Assembly (NCBI GenBank): GCA_034044135.1
Contig: CP139021.1
Location: 1,441,635 to 1,505,634, forward strand
From: Flammeovirgaceae bacterium SG7u.111
GTDB taxonomy: Bacteria; Bacteroidota; Bacteroidia; Cytophagales; Flammeovirgaceae
Length of the DNA stretch: 64,000 bases
Direction: 5' to 3'
The translations under genes were made by a program, and so were the position numbers. Numbering within the stretch: the stretch's first letter is position 1; every line of letters begins with the position of its first letter. This document shows positions 8,124-18,450 of this stretch, piece by piece. The notes beneath the pieces are model-generated. The model saw only the letters and a program-made list of their open reading frames with translations, was not told the DNA's origin and made no database searches.

Positions 8124-8164
8124 TGAGATAAGTGAAAATACAACAATCACAAAAAAGACCCTTT

Positions 8165-10039
8165 ATGAAAAAACTATCGTTATTTTTTCTTCTACTTCTT
8201 GCGAGTGCTATCAGCGTGCTCGCTCAGCCCGAAAGGTGGCAACAGCGTGCGGAATATGCCATGGAAATTGACATGAACGTACAAAACCACCGCTTTACTG
8301 GCGAACAAAAACTTACTTATTTCAATAATTCTCCCGATACCTTGTACAAGGTTTTTTACCACTTGTATTTCAATGCATTCCAGCCGGGTAGCATGATGGA
8401 TACTCGCTCAAGGAACTTGCCCGACCCTGACCGAAGGGTTGGTAGCAGGATTTTTCACCTTTCGGAAGATGAGATAGGCTATCAGAAAATCAAGTCTTTG
8501 GTCCAAGATGGCAAGCCTGCCAAATACTACATGGAAGGGACTATTCTTGAAGTGACGCTCGATAAGCCAATTCTTCCTAACTCAAAAACTGTTTTTGAAA
8601 TGGAATTTGAAGGACAAGTGCCTATCCAAGTAAGGCGGTCTGGAAGGGACAGCAAGGAAGGGATTGACTATTCTATGGCGCAGTGGTATCCTAAAATGGC
8701 TGAGTACGATTACCAAGGATGGCACTCTAACCCCTACATTGCTCGTGAGTTTTACGGTATTTGGGGCGATTTTGATGTGAAAATTACTATAGATTCGAGC
8801 TATGTGATAGGGGCGACAGGCTTCTTGCAAAACCCTGAAAAAATTGGTCATGGCTACGAGAACGGAGCGAAGGTAAAAAGACCAAAAGGAGATAAGCTTA
8901 CATGGCACTTCAAAGCAGAAAATGTGCATGATTTTGTTTGGGCGGCAGACCCAGATTATGTGCATACTACCTACGAAGGACCTAACGGAACCATGTTGCA
9001 TTTTTTCTATCAGCCAGATTCGAACTTTGTGAAAGGTTGGGAAGCTTTACCAGAATATACGGCTAAGGCAATGGAGCTTATGAATGAGAAGTTTGGTGTT
9101 TATCCTTACAAAAAGTACTCGGTGATCCAAGGTGGTGATGGCGGCATGGAATATCCAATGGCTACTTTAATTACTGGACAAAGAGGCTTACGTTCGCTTA
9201 TTGGTGTGACGGTTCACGAAATGGTGCATAGCTGGTTCCAAATGGTGTTGGGCAGCAACGAAAGCCTTCACTCGTGGATGGACGAAGGTTTTGATACCTA
9301 TGCTACAGAAGTGGTGATGCGGGAATTATATGCCGACAGCCCAAGGACAAGGAACTCGATAGCACATTCAGGTTCGTACCGAGGATATTTCTCTTTGGTG
9401 GAAAGCGGAAAAGATGAGCCAATGAGCACCCACTCCGACCATTTTGACTCGAACAGGGCGTATGGGATTTCGGCGTATTCTAAAGGTGCGGTTTTCTTGA
9501 ACCAATTAAGCTATGTGATAGGGCAGGAGACATTTGAAAAAGGAATGTTGAATTATTACAATACATGGAAGTTCAAGCACCCAAATCCAAATGATTTTAT
9601 TAGGGTGATGGAAAAAACGTCGGGCTTGGAGCTAGATTGGTACTTGGAGTACTTTAGGTTTACCACCAAGTATGTAGATTATGGAATTAAATCGGTGATT
9701 GGTGCAGATGGCAAAACTTATGTTTCTCTGGAGAAGGTTGGCAAAATGCCGATGCCTGTCGACTTGGTAGTGGAATATACTGACGGTAGCAAAGAGACAT
9801 ATTATATGCCACTTAGGATGATGCGTGGTGAAAAAGAATTTGAAAACGATGGCTCAAACTGGGTATTGAAACCAGATTGGCCTTGGACGCATGAAACCTA
9901 TAAATTGACCATTCCGAAAAGTGCTGCTGACATTAAGTCTATTGAGATAGACTCTAGCCAGAAAATGGCGGATATAGATAGGGAAAATAACATGATAGAT
10001 GTTCAAGCAGAGATAGGAGCTGAGGAAGGAGGCTTATAG
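8165..10039 (+). CDS. secreted M1-family zinc metallopeptidase
   Basis: I use the ATG at 8165, which opens on a signal peptide (MKKLSLFFLLLLASAISVLA); a GTG at 8132 would add 11 polar residues. The peptidase has HEMVH (His351, Glu352, His355) and the third zinc ligand Glu374 in WMDEGF, exactly HExxHx18E. GGDGGMEYP about 30 residues upstream is the M1 exopeptidase GxMEN-type motif with Tyr in place of Asn. The N-terminal beta domain (about 25-230) is typical of M1. It probably removes N-terminal residues from peptides in the periplasm or outside the cell. A strong terminator follows. Confidence 0.92.
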   Translation: MKKLSLFFLLLLASAISVLAQPERWQQRAEYAMEIDMNVQNHRFTGEQKLTYFNNSPDTLYKVFYHLYFNAFQPGSMMDTRSRNLPDPDRRVGSRIFHLSEDEIGYQKIKSLVQDGKPAKYYMEGTILEVTLDKPILPNSKTVFEMEFEGQVPIQVRRSGRDSKEGIDYSMAQWYPKMAEYDYQGWHSNPYIAREFYGIWGDFDVKITIDSSYVIGATGFLQNPEKIGHGYENGAKVKRPKGDKLTWHFKAENVHDFVWAADPDYVHTTYEGPNGTMLHFFYQPDSNFVKGWEALPEYTAKAMELMNEKFGVYPYKKYSVIQGGDGGMEYPMATLITGQRGLRSLIGVTVHEMVHSWFQMVLGSNESLHSWMDEGFDTYATEVVMRELYADSPRTRNSIAHSGSYRGYFSLVESGKDEPMSTHSDHFDSNRAYGISAYSKGAVFLNQLSYVIGQETFEKGMLNYYNTWKFKHPNPNDFIRVMEKTSGLELDWYLEYFRFTTKYVDYGIKSVIGADGKTYVSLEKVGKMPMPVDLVVEYTDGSKETYYMPLRMMRGEKEFENDGSNWVLKPDWPWTHETYKLTIPKSAADIKSIEIDSSQKMADIDRENNMIDVQAEIGAEEGGL

Positions 10040-10066
10040 TTCTTTCAGATAATTTAACTTAATTTC

Positions 10067-10105
10067 CGTCCCCATTCTCTTCTTCAGAATGGGGACGTTT
10101 TTTTT
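10067..10105 (+). terminator. intrinsic terminator of the M1 peptidase gene
   Basis: A perfect 12-bp stem (cgtccccattct at 10067-10078, agaatggggacg at 10086-10097) is followed by eight T. It overlaps the stop of the convergent subtilase gene by two bases. Confidence 0.9.
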
Positions 10106-13100
10106 ATAACCCTAAAATCAACTTTTTAGAAGTCACGAATTGTTCGCTTTCTATTTTTATGAGGTACAAGCCATTGGTCTTTCCAGCCAAATCGAAATCT
10201 ACTTCAAGGTTTTCTGATAGCTTTTCAATGCTCTTTTGCTCAATAGTTCGCCCCGAAATATCCAAAATGCTAAAGGCAAGTTTGCCTAAATATTCATTTT
10301 CCATAGCAATATTGAACGAGCCCTTGCTTGGGTTAGGGTAGAGGGTAATACTTTGATTGAAGATATCATCTGCCAAACCTGTCACCACAAAAGGCTGGCT
10401 TGAAATAGAGGAGCAGCCACTCACGTTTGTGACTTCTAAGGTGATGGTATAATCACCTATTTGCTCGTAAAGCACTTGAGGGTTTTGTTCAGTGCTAGTT
10501 TCCCCATTTCCAAAATCCCATTTCCATTCTATAGCATTTGAGCTTTGGTCTGTAAAGTTAACAGGCGTATTGCCTTGTCCAACTGCAGAAGTGCTGATAT
10601 CCATTGAAAATGCAGAAGTTGGTACTTCTGTGATACTTACTTCCACGCTATCCGAAGTTGCGGTACAGCTCAAGCTATCGATGGTAAGCGAAACAGCATA
10701 TTTTCCTTCCTCTTTCACAGTAATGGAGCGAGTGGTATTGCCATTGCTCCACAGGTAAGAATTGGCTAAGCTAGCGGTAAGAGTTATCGAATCTCCTTCA
10801 CAGAGTGCAGGCGACCGGTTTGCGCTGATGCTTGGTTCAAAATTTAATGCAATTTCTACTTTTTTACGGGTGCTTTCCAAGCCTTTGTCATTTACGGTCG
10901 ATACATAAAAGGTAGTATCGCTATTGAGGAGCGAAGTGGTGTAGCTTTCTCCTTCAAAAAAGGATAAGTTAGCAGATTGGCTTGTATACCACTTGAACTG
11001 TTCGCCACCTGTAGCCGTGAGCGTGGTGGAAAATCCTTTGCAGGGAAGTTCAAAACTGATTTCGGGCTGGGGCAAGTTCAGTATCGTATTGTATTTTTCC
11101 CAAGCCGCTTCCGTTGAAGCCTTAAATTCGTTGAAGCTTTTTGCACCATGTAAGGCAAATGCAACAATGATTGAATCTCCAGGGGCTATTTCATAAGGGC
11201 CTCCGCCCACTACATGGCTCATATCATTGCTTTCCCCTTCGGGCATACTTTCGCCTTCCAGTCTTGCCAGCCCATTAGAAATTGTAGTGAATTTTTCAGT
11301 ATCTGTAAAGCCATCGTAAATACCAAAGGGTGAGCCTGCGGCATCTTCATTGTTGTTGATGGGGTAATAGTTTGGCGTACCAGTAAGCAACTGGATACCT
11401 ACAAAAGTGGTGTCAGCTTCATCGGTATTGTTGATGTAGCCGGTTTGGAAATCGTTATACCAACCCGCTTGGTCTTTTAAGGCAACAGAAACATCCCAGT
11501 CGGCAAACATCCCAACGTAATAATCATTTACAGCTGTAGCCCCAGTATTGGTGATGGTATATTCAGCTATCACATATTTCTCGTTAGGTTCTTCAGTGAA
11601 AACCAAGGTTTCATAGCTTACGGAAACAGGCGTGGCCGAAGGTGCTGCTTTTCTATTATCAAAAACACCGAAGGTTTCAGAAACAGACCGCTGTCCAGGT
11701 GTGCTTTCCTTTATTTGCTGCGTGCTCACAAAATCTTCGTCAACTAGTAATGTTCCATTGGATATTACCCCTCTTACCGCATTAGAAATGTTCGAGCTGG
11801 AATTTCCCATAATCAATCCCATTTCAAACAACATATTTTGGTTATTGAACCCAAAGCCAATACCATCGTTTTGGTCATCGTCTTCGTATCCAATTCGCCC
11901 AATTCCCGTCATGGTTGTGGCTACAAAGTTCTTTTCGATATTGATGTAAGATGGGTTGACCTTGAAGGAAATGTTCTCAAAATCTTGGTAGTCACCGTCT
12001 GAGTAACTCAGCTTTAAGGTGACAATAGCATTGGTTGGCGCAATAGAGCTTAGCCTAAATTTGAAGGGAATGCTTTCATTGCTTTTACTTTCATTTGTTT
12101 TGAGGGCTCCAATAACAAATTCATCTTCAATTGGGATGACAAAAGATGAGCTGCCAGTCACCTTCACTTTTAAGTTTTCACTCGATTCCCATAACTTGTT
12201 GATGAATTTAGCGGTGATCAGTAATGTATCGGTAGGCGCCAAATTTGTCGAGCCTTGCGTGGTTACAATACTCAGTTCACTTTGCTTAATAGAAGGAGGC
12301 TTAGCTGTCAATGCTTTTTCTATGTCCAGAATTCCTGTACCAAGCTGAAAGGCTTTATTCGATAATGAGTCATATATACCAGCGTTTGCTGTAGCCCGTA
12401 GAATTTCCCCTATTTGCTGGTTGCTAAGCTCTGGGTATTCTGCTTTTACCAAACCAGCTGCCCCAGCAACTATGGGCGAAGAAAAAGACGTACCGTTGAT
12501 GGTTTTGTATTTTCCATCCAAATCGGTAGTGAGAATGAGTGAGCCCGGTGCGGCAATATCGACGGTAGTACCATAGTTGGAAAAGTCGGATTTGATGTTT
12601 TCGGCATCGAGTGCAGAGACCGAAATTACGTTGTCATAGCCAGAGGGATAGTGTGTCTTGCTTGAGTTGTCATTACCTGCTGCGGCTATTATCAAAATGT
12701 CCTTTTCTAGTGCTGCATAATTGATCAACTCCTGAGCTATTTCACTTGCAAAATTTCCTCCCCAAGAAAGATTGATGATATCTACATCTTGAGTGGTGAA
12801 ATAAACAACACCAGCATAAGGGTTGATTACTGAGCCATCGTCTAGGCGCTGGTTGTCAGCCGAATGCTTTGTTGCTATAAATTTACAGCTATAGCCTACG
12901 CCCGAAATCCCCGTTTGGTTATCGGTTTCGGCGGCAATTAGCCCAGTTACCCATATTCCGTGGTTATTTAGCCCGCCGCTTATTATCTGTGGATCGTTGT
13001 CTTCTTGTGTACGAAGTGTATCGGCTCCGGCAAAATCCCATCCTTCATAATTGTCAATGTAACCATCGTTGTCATCGTCTATTCCATTGTCAGGAATTTC

Positions 13101-13679
13101 ATCTTCGTTTACCTGTAGCTTGGTTTTGAGGTCGGGATGCTCCAAATCGATACCCGAATCTACTACGCCAATTACTATATCGGCACTGCCTTTCGAAATT
13201 TCCCAACCTTCAAAAGCTTTGATGTTTTCGAGGTAATATTGGCGTGCAACCAAAGAATCATTCGGCACAGCCATAGTTTTATAGACATACACAGGCTCTA
13301 CCACCTCGGCTATGCCCATGCTGATTATTTCATTTATAACTTCCTCTATGTTTTCATCTGCATCGTACTCCAACTCAAAAAGCCTCGATATATCTACTTG
13401 GGATTTGCTGCTCAATTTCCTTTTGGGAGCGTCAATTTCTTGTTGGGGGAAAATGGTTTTGCCTTTAATACCATACTTGAGCGTGGATTTCCTTTGATAA
13501 AATGAGGATTCATTATCAAAAATATTTTTGTACTCAGGCTTTAGTTTCACATACAGTTTTCCATGAATGTAGTCTTTTTCGCTAGCTCCCGAGGGAAGTT
13601 TGAATTTGGTTTGAGCGATAGCCAGTTGGGATATCAATAATACTAGAGGGAGCAATAAGAGGTATTTTGCTTTGATCAT
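10104..13679 (-). CDS. secreted subtilisin-family (S8) peptidase with PKD-type domain and T9SS sorting domain
   Basis: 1191 residues. Signal peptide 1-22 (ends LAIAQ). Inhibitor-like propeptide to about 140. Catalytic triad Asp174 (VVDSGIDLEHPD), His240 (NNHGIWVTG), Ser398 (GTSFSSP) with oxyanion Asn336 (AAGND); a Ca-loop-like DDDNDGYID lies at 201-209. The middle region (about 460-900) holds beta-sandwich modules, followed by Ig-like and PKD-like domains (VNFTDQSSNAIEWKWDFGNG near 1055). The end carries a type A sorting signal: LYPNPSKGSFNI then KKLILGL. It is expected to be exported by Sec, then moved to the surface or medium by T9SS. Monocistronic, convergent with the M1 peptidase. Confidence 0.95.
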   Translation of the reverse strand: MIKAKYLLLLPLVLLISQLAIAQTKFKLPSGASEKDYIHGKLYVKLKPEYKNIFDNESSFYQRKSTLKYGIKGKTIFPQQEIDAPKRKLSSKSQVDISRLFELEYDADENIEEVINEIISMGIAEVVEPVYVYKTMAVPNDSLVARQYYLENIKAFEGWEISKGSADIVIGVVDSGIDLEHPDLKTKLQVNEDEIPDNGIDDDNDGYIDNYEGWDFAGADTLRTQEDNDPQIISGGLNNHGIWVTGLIAAETDNQTGISGVGYSCKFIATKHSADNQRLDDGSVINPYAGVVYFTTQDVDIINLSWGGNFASEIAQELINYAALEKDILIIAAAGNDNSSKTHYPSGYDNVISVSALDAENIKSDFSNYGTTVDIAAPGSLILTTDLDGKYKTINGTSFSSPIVAGAAGLVKAEYPELSNQQIGEILRATANAGIYDSLSNKAFQLGTGILDIEKALTAKPPSIKQSELSIVTTQGSTNLAPTDTLLITAKFINKLWESSENLKVKVTGSSSFVIPIEDEFVIGALKTNESKSNESIPFKFRLSSIAPTNAIVTLKLSYSDGDYQDFENISFKVNPSYINIEKNFVATTMTGIGRIGYEDDDQNDGIGFGFNNQNMLFEMGLIMGNSSSNISNAVRGVISNGTLLVDEDFVSTQQIKESTPGQRSVSETFGVFDNRKAAPSATPVSVSYETLVFTEEPNEKYVIAEYTITNTGATAVNDYYVGMFADWDVSVALKDQAGWYNDFQTGYINNTDEADTTFVGIQLLTGTPNYYPINNNEDAAGSPFGIYDGFTDTEKFTTISNGLARLEGESMPEGESNDMSHVVGGGPYEIAPGDSIIVAFALHGAKSFNEFKASTEAAWEKYNTILNLPQPEISFELPCKGFSTTLTATGGEQFKWYTSQSANLSFFEGESYTTSLLNSDTTFYVSTVNDKGLESTRKKVEIALNFEPSISANRSPALCEGDSITLTASLANSYLWSNGNTTRSITVKEEGKYAVSLTIDSLSCTATSDSVEVSITEVPTSAFSMDISTSAVGQGNTPVNFTDQSSNAIEWKWDFGNGETSTEQNPQVLYEQIGDYTITLEVTNVSGCSSISSQPFVVTGLADDIFNQSITLYPNPSKGSFNIAMENEYLGKLAFSILDISGRTIEQKSIEKLSENLEVDFDLAGKTNGLYLIKIESEQFVTSKKLILGL

Positions 13680-13827
13680 TGTTTGCTGTTTTAGGTAGCA
13701 GGCTATATGTTTTTTTAGCGATAGCCTATGTAAGAGTTCTAATTTTTGCTGAAATAAAAGTGCTTTTTAGAAAAGCGAGGTAGTTTGGTATTTATGAACA
13801 GTCTTAGTGAGATAGTGTTTGTGGGGG

Positions 13828-14334
13828 TTAGCCCTTTAGTTTCATAGGTAAGCCAGAAACCATCAGAAAAGCTGTATCTGCTTTTTGGGCAATATACTGG
13901 TTCATCCATCCTTGTAAGTCGGTAAATTTTCTTCCTCCAGGTGATTCGGCATGTAAGCCCATGCCTATTTCATTGGAAACTATTATTAGGTTGAAATCTT
14001 GTTTTATTAATTGCTCAAATTCGTTTTTGGTTGCCTCAAGTGCTTTGGCCACATCGTAGTCCAAGTCACTAAAGAAATTGGTGAGCCAAAGGGTAACACA
14101 GTCTAATAGAACTGTTTTCCCTTCAAAATTGTGTTTGCTCACAAACTTTTCCTCTTCAATATTCTTCCATCTTTCGTCCCTATCGGCCTGGTGGCGTTTT
14201 ACTCTTTCTTCAAACTCACTGTCCCATATCCGGGATGTGGCAAGGTAAATTGGGTTGTCGCTGAGTTCTAAAGCCAAGTTTTGGGCAAAGCTACTTTTGC
14301 CTGAGCGTTGCCCGCCTGTTACGTAATAAATCAT
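13828..14334 (-). CDS. cobU: adenosylcobinamide kinase / adenosylcobinamide-phosphate guanylyltransferase
   Basis: 168 residues, the normal CobU/CobP length. P-loop GGQRSGKSS (7-15), the loop with the guanylylated histidine RVKRHQADRD (His48), LLDCVTLWLTN, and VSNEIGMGLHAES followed by GRKFTDLQGWMNQ are all diagnostic. The enzyme phosphorylates adenosylcobinamide and attaches GMP, an intermediate step in cobalamin nucleotide-loop assembly or cobinamide salvage. Unusually, no cobS, cobC, cobT, btu genes or cobalamin riboswitch lie beside it. Confidence 0.95.
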   Translation of the reverse strand: MIYYVTGGQRSGKSSFAQNLALELSDNPIYLATSRIWDSEFEERVKRHQADRDERWKNIEEEKFVSKHNFEGKTVLLDCVTLWLTNFFSDLDYDVAKALEATKNEFEQLIKQDFNLIIVSNEIGMGLHAESPGGRKFTDLQGWMNQYIAQKADTAFLMVSGLPMKLKG

Positions 14335-14967
14335 CTATTGATTTTTGAGGTACAATTAGTCAGACACCAAAAAGTGCCGAAAAGGTTCAAATCTAACACA
14401 AACAATCAACCAATTTGAGAGGGTTTTCCAAAACTGGAACCAGATCAGTGTTTTATTACGTTCCTTTTCTTCAGAAACAAAATCAACTTTTTTTAGGCTA
14501 AATGTTTTGTATGATTTTGTCCAAAGTAGTTATTGTAAATTAAAAAAATGCTGTTTCGGTAATAGGTGAATTAAAATTTGGTTTTGTTGGGAGAGTCTAT
14601 GTATAAAAAAACAAGTCTTGAATTTGAGGAACAATGATTGCCATTCTTATTTTGTCAAAAAAAGCGGAAAATATTACTTAGAGTTTTTAGCGTTGAATAA
14701 ACCATTGGTTAATGGTCAAAAAAATGGGAAGGTTTGGGAGGAGCAGATTTGAGATTTCTCAAAAATGAACTATATTGTGATGCGAAATATAATTAAAAAT
14801 CCTCACCAAAAAATGGTTTGCCGCCTACTATTAAAGCGTCTACAATATTAGGACTAAATAATAAGCTCGTTTACCATTCCAACTCCTTACGCTACAACCA
14901 AATGTCTATTGAGAAGGTTCTTCCTTTTAGATGGGCTATGTAACTCTTATATCTTAAAATAAAAAAC
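14335..14967. other. 633-bp intergenic stretch
   Basis: AT-rich spacer between the divergent cobU and SirB1-like genes. No open frame of note, no cobalamin riboswitch (no B12-box-like sequence) and no repeat was recognised. Confidence 0.5.
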
Positions 14968-15816
14968 ATGAAAGAACAGGAGATTAAGGCTTTAGTTTCT
15001 TTGTTGGACGATGAAGACAGCGAAGTGGTGGGGCATGTAGAGAAGAAAATCGTTTCTATGGGGCACAAGATCATTCCTTTTTTGGAGGAAGATTGGGATC
15101 AAAAAACTCCTGTTATCCAGCAAAAGCTAGAGGATTTAATTCAAGGAATGCAGTTCGAAATGGTAAAGGTTCGTTTGCAGACTTGGGTTGAAAATAAGGA
15201 TGAAGAAGATGAGGACAGAAGGTTGCTCAAAGGGATGTGGATTTTGGCTTCTTACCAGTACCCCAGCCTTACTTTTCCCGAGCTCAAGAAAATGATTGAG
15301 CAGCTTTATTACGAAGTATGGCTTGAGTTCAAATACGATATGCATCCCTTCGATCAGATAAAGGTATTGAACAGTATCTTGTTTTATAAATTAGGTTTTA
15401 AGGCAAATACAAAGGATTTTCATGCTCCAGCTAATTCCATGATCAACCAAGTAATTAGCAATAAAACAGGCAACCCTATCAGCTTGTGTATTATTTATAT
15501 GTTGATTGGTAGGAAATTAAAACTACCAATTTATGGGGTGAACTTGCCTAACCTATTTATTCTTACCTATAAAAATGACTCCACTCAGTTCTATATCAAT
15601 GCATTCAACAAGGGCTTGATATTTTCAAAAGCTGATATTGACAATTATATTTCTCAGTTGAACCTCAAGCCTAAAGACATCTATTATGAGGCTTGTACCA
15701 ATCAGGAAATCGTGAGAAGGGTAATTCGTAATTTAGCAGTTGCTTTTGAGAAAAAAGGAGAGAGCAAGAAAGTGGATGATTTTCAAACGTTGCTCAAAAT
15801 AGTGGAAGAAAATTAG
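14968..15816 (+). CDS. SirB1-family transglutaminase-like protein
   Basis: 282 residues, cytoplasmic. An acidic helical N-terminus (about 1-95) precedes the SirB1/transglutaminase-like core: NSMINQVISNKTGNPISLC (about 158-176) then IIYMLIGRKLKLPIYGVNLP, the hallmark 'GnPisL' helix followed by the 'GlPiygvnlP' strand. FILTYKN follows, then a TPR-like C-terminal helix pair (about 240-280). The usual tetratricopeptide tail of longer SirB1 proteins is short. Biochemical function is not established for the family. A terminator follows. Confidence 0.8.
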   Translation: MKEQEIKALVSLLDDEDSEVVGHVEKKIVSMGHKIIPFLEEDWDQKTPVIQQKLEDLIQGMQFEMVKVRLQTWVENKDEEDEDRRLLKGMWILASYQYPSLTFPELKKMIEQLYYEVWLEFKYDMHPFDQIKVLNSILFYKLGFKANTKDFHAPANSMINQVISNKTGNPISLCIIYMLIGRKLKLPIYGVNLPNLFILTYKNDSTQFYINAFNKGLIFSKADIDNYISQLNLKPKDIYYEACTNQEIVRRVIRNLAVAFEKKGESKKVDDFQTLLKIVEEN

Positions 15817-15847
15817 CTGAAGTATACAACTGTAGTCGAGATATTTC

Positions 15848-15892
15848 ATCCCCTTTAGAATCTTTTGCGAAAGGCTTGTAAAGGGGATTTTT
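15848..15892 (+). terminator. intrinsic terminator of the SirB1-like gene
   Basis: Perfect 10-bp stem (atcccctttа-type arm 15848-15857 pairing with taaaggggat at 15879-15888), a 21-base loop, then TTTTT. It lies between convergent genes. Confidence 0.7.
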
Positions 15893-15902
15893 AGTATAAA
15901 TG

Positions 15903-18080
15903 TCAATGAACAACAGAAAGCTTTTGACTTAAGACATCTTTTCCTGCAACGAAATTCACAATGTATATACCAGTAGTCAGGGTGTGAATATCCACTGGAA
16001 TATTAAACTCACCCTGTAAAATTGTAAGCGATCGTTGGTAGACTGTTTTTCCAGTAGCGTCACTTATCTGGATATGTCCCACTCCGCTGAAGGAAGTATA
16101 GCCCGTAATGGAAAAATGGTTAGCACTTGGATTCGGGTAAAGTAGCATAGATACTTCAGGGTTGGGGTCATCAATTGCCGTGACCCTATCAAATACCCCC
16201 ACTTCGGAGTAGCCAGATTTGCCGCCCTTGTTAAATCCCCTAATGAGGTAATAAGGATTCTCTCCAGCTGGAGGAGAATAGTCCGAATCGATAAATTCTG
16301 TGATGTTTGCATTGACAATTCCGACTTCTTGATAGCCCGAAAGTGAGTCGGTAGAACGTAAAATTACAAACCCTTCCTCATTTACTGAATTATCGTTCCA
16401 AGAAACTTGGAATAAACGATTGGCGGATTCAAATAGAACATTAACTCCCGTAGGTGCTTCGGGCGGATAGGGGTTGGTAGTAATGGTGATGGGCAATGAG
16501 AATGAACTGCTTCCCCCGTTGTTTTCAGCTTTTATTCTAAAATAATACTGTGTATTATCTTTGGTAAAAGGAAAGTTGAATTCATTGTTTGCTGCACTTA
16601 TAGAAGCAATGGAGAAATAGTCTGTTGAAGTGTTTTCCGAAGCTTCTATGATAAATCGGGTTGCCAGCTCGTCAACAGTATTCCACGCAAGGTGGATAGT
16701 ATCGTTAGCGATAAGGGTTGCCGCAAGGCTAATTGGTGTAGTAGGAACTTGAATGTTGGGAGTTGAAACGGACAGTGAATATTCACTTTCTCCTGAAGCG
16801 TTTTTCGCTTTTACCCTATAGTAGAAAGTGCCTGAAGTATTTACATTATCTATATAATAGCTATTGCCATATTCTAATTCGGCAACCATGGTATAATTGC
16901 CATCGAAAGAGTTACTTCTTTCAAGTACGTAAGTAGTGGTATTAGCAGAAGTTTCAGTCCATTCTATATCATATACATTTTCGCTTAGTTGATTCACCGT
17001 TAAGTTGGTAGGGGCAAATTGGGGTTTGATTTTATCGGAGCTGAGCAAGGTGTTGAGGTATGGAGAACTTTCTATCACGGTTTTCATCCGTAATGCTTGC
17101 TCTTTGGTAAATAAGTTCATGCATTGGTCAGCGGTATAGTCCATGAAGTTTTGGAACATGTCTGGCATATCATTTACCGTCACACATGTGTTTAATTCAG
17201 CAGGGTAAGAACAGGGGAAGTCTATATCGTCTCTGCTATTTCTTGTATTTGGAGTATCGTCGCAGTAGTCATCATCTTGGCAGCCTCCGCTCACGCCCCA
17301 AGTGTGCAACAGTCCAAAATAGTGACCAATTTCGTGGGTGGTAGTTCTGCCTCTGTCATAGCGAGAATCTGTAAGGAACGAAAATGTTCCCCTTGGTGTG
17401 TGGTTTGAGCCAAATACATGGGAATTGATGACCACTCCTTCTTGGTCTCTGCTACTAGACTCTCCAGGGACTCCTGGTACATTAGGTTCCTTTGGCCATG
17501 TAGAATAGCCTAGTGTAGAGCCTTGCAAATTTGCCACCCATATATTCAAATATAGCTCAGGGTTCCAAGATGTTTTTGGTTTGATTTCATTATTGAAAGC
17601 AGACTGGCTCCATTCCTCTTTTCCTCCATCATATCGGTGTATACCTATTTCTGTAAGCGACTGGTTGCTGGGGTCTAATTCGGCAGGAATAAATTCTATT
17701 CGAGTATCCGATGCGACATCCTTGAAAGCAGGAGGAGTGAGGTATTTGTCGAGGTTGAGTCTTCTATAATCTTGGTTGAGAACATCAATTTGTGAATAGA
17801 TTTGTTCGACAGGAATGTTACTACTTACCCCAACCTCTTCTCCATTGTGAATTACATGTACTATAACAGGGATAGCCAATATGGTTTCTTCCACTTCGTT
17901 TACAAACCTACTTTTTCTTTTTATTTGAGCTGCTTTCAACCAAGTTTCAAAAGAAGCACCTCCCGGCATGAAGGTTTCGTCAATACTGTGTGTCGTACCA
18001 CATCTATCAATATTTTGCGACTGTGTTTGAAATGAAGCAAATAGACCTATGAATACGAGAAATATAAGAAATCTGTACAT
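15903..18080 (-). CDS. secreted M43 (pappalysin-type) zinc metalloprotease with Fn3-like repeats and T9SS sorting domain
   Basis: 725 residues. Signal peptide 1-21. The zinc site HEIGHYFGLLHTW (His249, Glu250, His253, His259) matches HExxHxxGxxH, and the downstream QNFMDYTADQCMNLFTKEQ provides the Met-turn; Cys-rich GGCQDDDYCDDTPNT is typical of M43B. Three fibronectin-III-like modules follow (about 360-650, each ending in YYFRIKAEN- or FYYRVKAKN-type strands). The end has MLLYPNPSANHFSITGY and a final KLSVVH typical of type A T9SS sorting domains. It is expected to be a surface or secreted protease. It is transcribed away from the receiver-domain gene. Confidence 0.94.
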   Translation of the reverse strand: MYRFLIFLVFIGLFASFQTQSQNIDRCGTTHSIDETFMPGGASFETWLKAAQIKRKSRFVNEVEETILAIPVIVHVIHNGEEVGVSSNIPVEQIYSQIDVLNQDYRRLNLDKYLTPPAFKDVASDTRIEFIPAELDPSNQSLTEIGIHRYDGGKEEWSQSAFNNEIKPKTSWNPELYLNIWVANLQGSTLGYSTWPKEPNVPGVPGESSSRDQEGVVINSHVFGSNHTPRGTFSFLTDSRYDRGRTTTHEIGHYFGLLHTWGVSGGCQDDDYCDDTPNTRNSRDDIDFPCSYPAELNTCVTVNDMPDMFQNFMDYTADQCMNLFTKEQALRMKTVIESSPYLNTLLSSDKIKPQFAPTNLTVNQLSENVYDIEWTETSANTTTYVLERSNSFDGNYTMVAELEYGNSYYIDNVNTSGTFYYRVKAKNASGESEYSLSVSTPNIQVPTTPISLAATLIANDTIHLAWNTVDELATRFIIEASENTSTDYFSIASISAANNEFNFPFTKDNTQYYFRIKAENNGGSSSFSLPITITTNPYPPEAPTGVNVLFESANRLFQVSWNDNSVNEEGFVILRSTDSLSGYQEVGIVNANITEFIDSDYSPPAGENPYYLIRGFNKGGKSGYSEVGVFDRVTAIDDPNPEVSMLLYPNPSANHFSITGYTSFSGVGHIQISDATGKTVYQRSLTILQGEFNIPVDIHTLTTGIYIVNFVAGKDVLSQKLSVVH

Positions 18081-18450
18081 GTTTTTATTGGGCTCAAATG
18101 CCTTTCTAGCTGATTTAACTATACGGTTTTTATTTTCCTTCGCCTAATTTGAATTACACTCCTCTCTAATTGGGTAGATGTAAACAAAGTGATCCCATAT
18201 TGGGAATGAATGCTTTTTTATATGTAATTCAGTAGTTGGCATTAACTAATTTTCACAAGTCTAAACTAGTGTTTGTTGTTCAAAAACAAAGCAAGAAGAA
18301 TGCGTTTAATGATGGAATGGAGGTTTGGTTAGTTGGGTTTGTAACTTCACAATACTTAACTTTTGCTTTTCTGCAAGGGCGTTCTATTTGTTTGATATGA
18401 ACTACTAACTTATAGCATAAGGTCAAATTAATAAACAAATAAACAAACTC
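18081..18450. other. 370-bp divergent intergenic region
   Basis: Spacer between the M43 protease and the receiver-domain gene, so it must hold both promoters. No clear TAnnTTTG box pair or repeat was identified. Confidence 0.4.
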
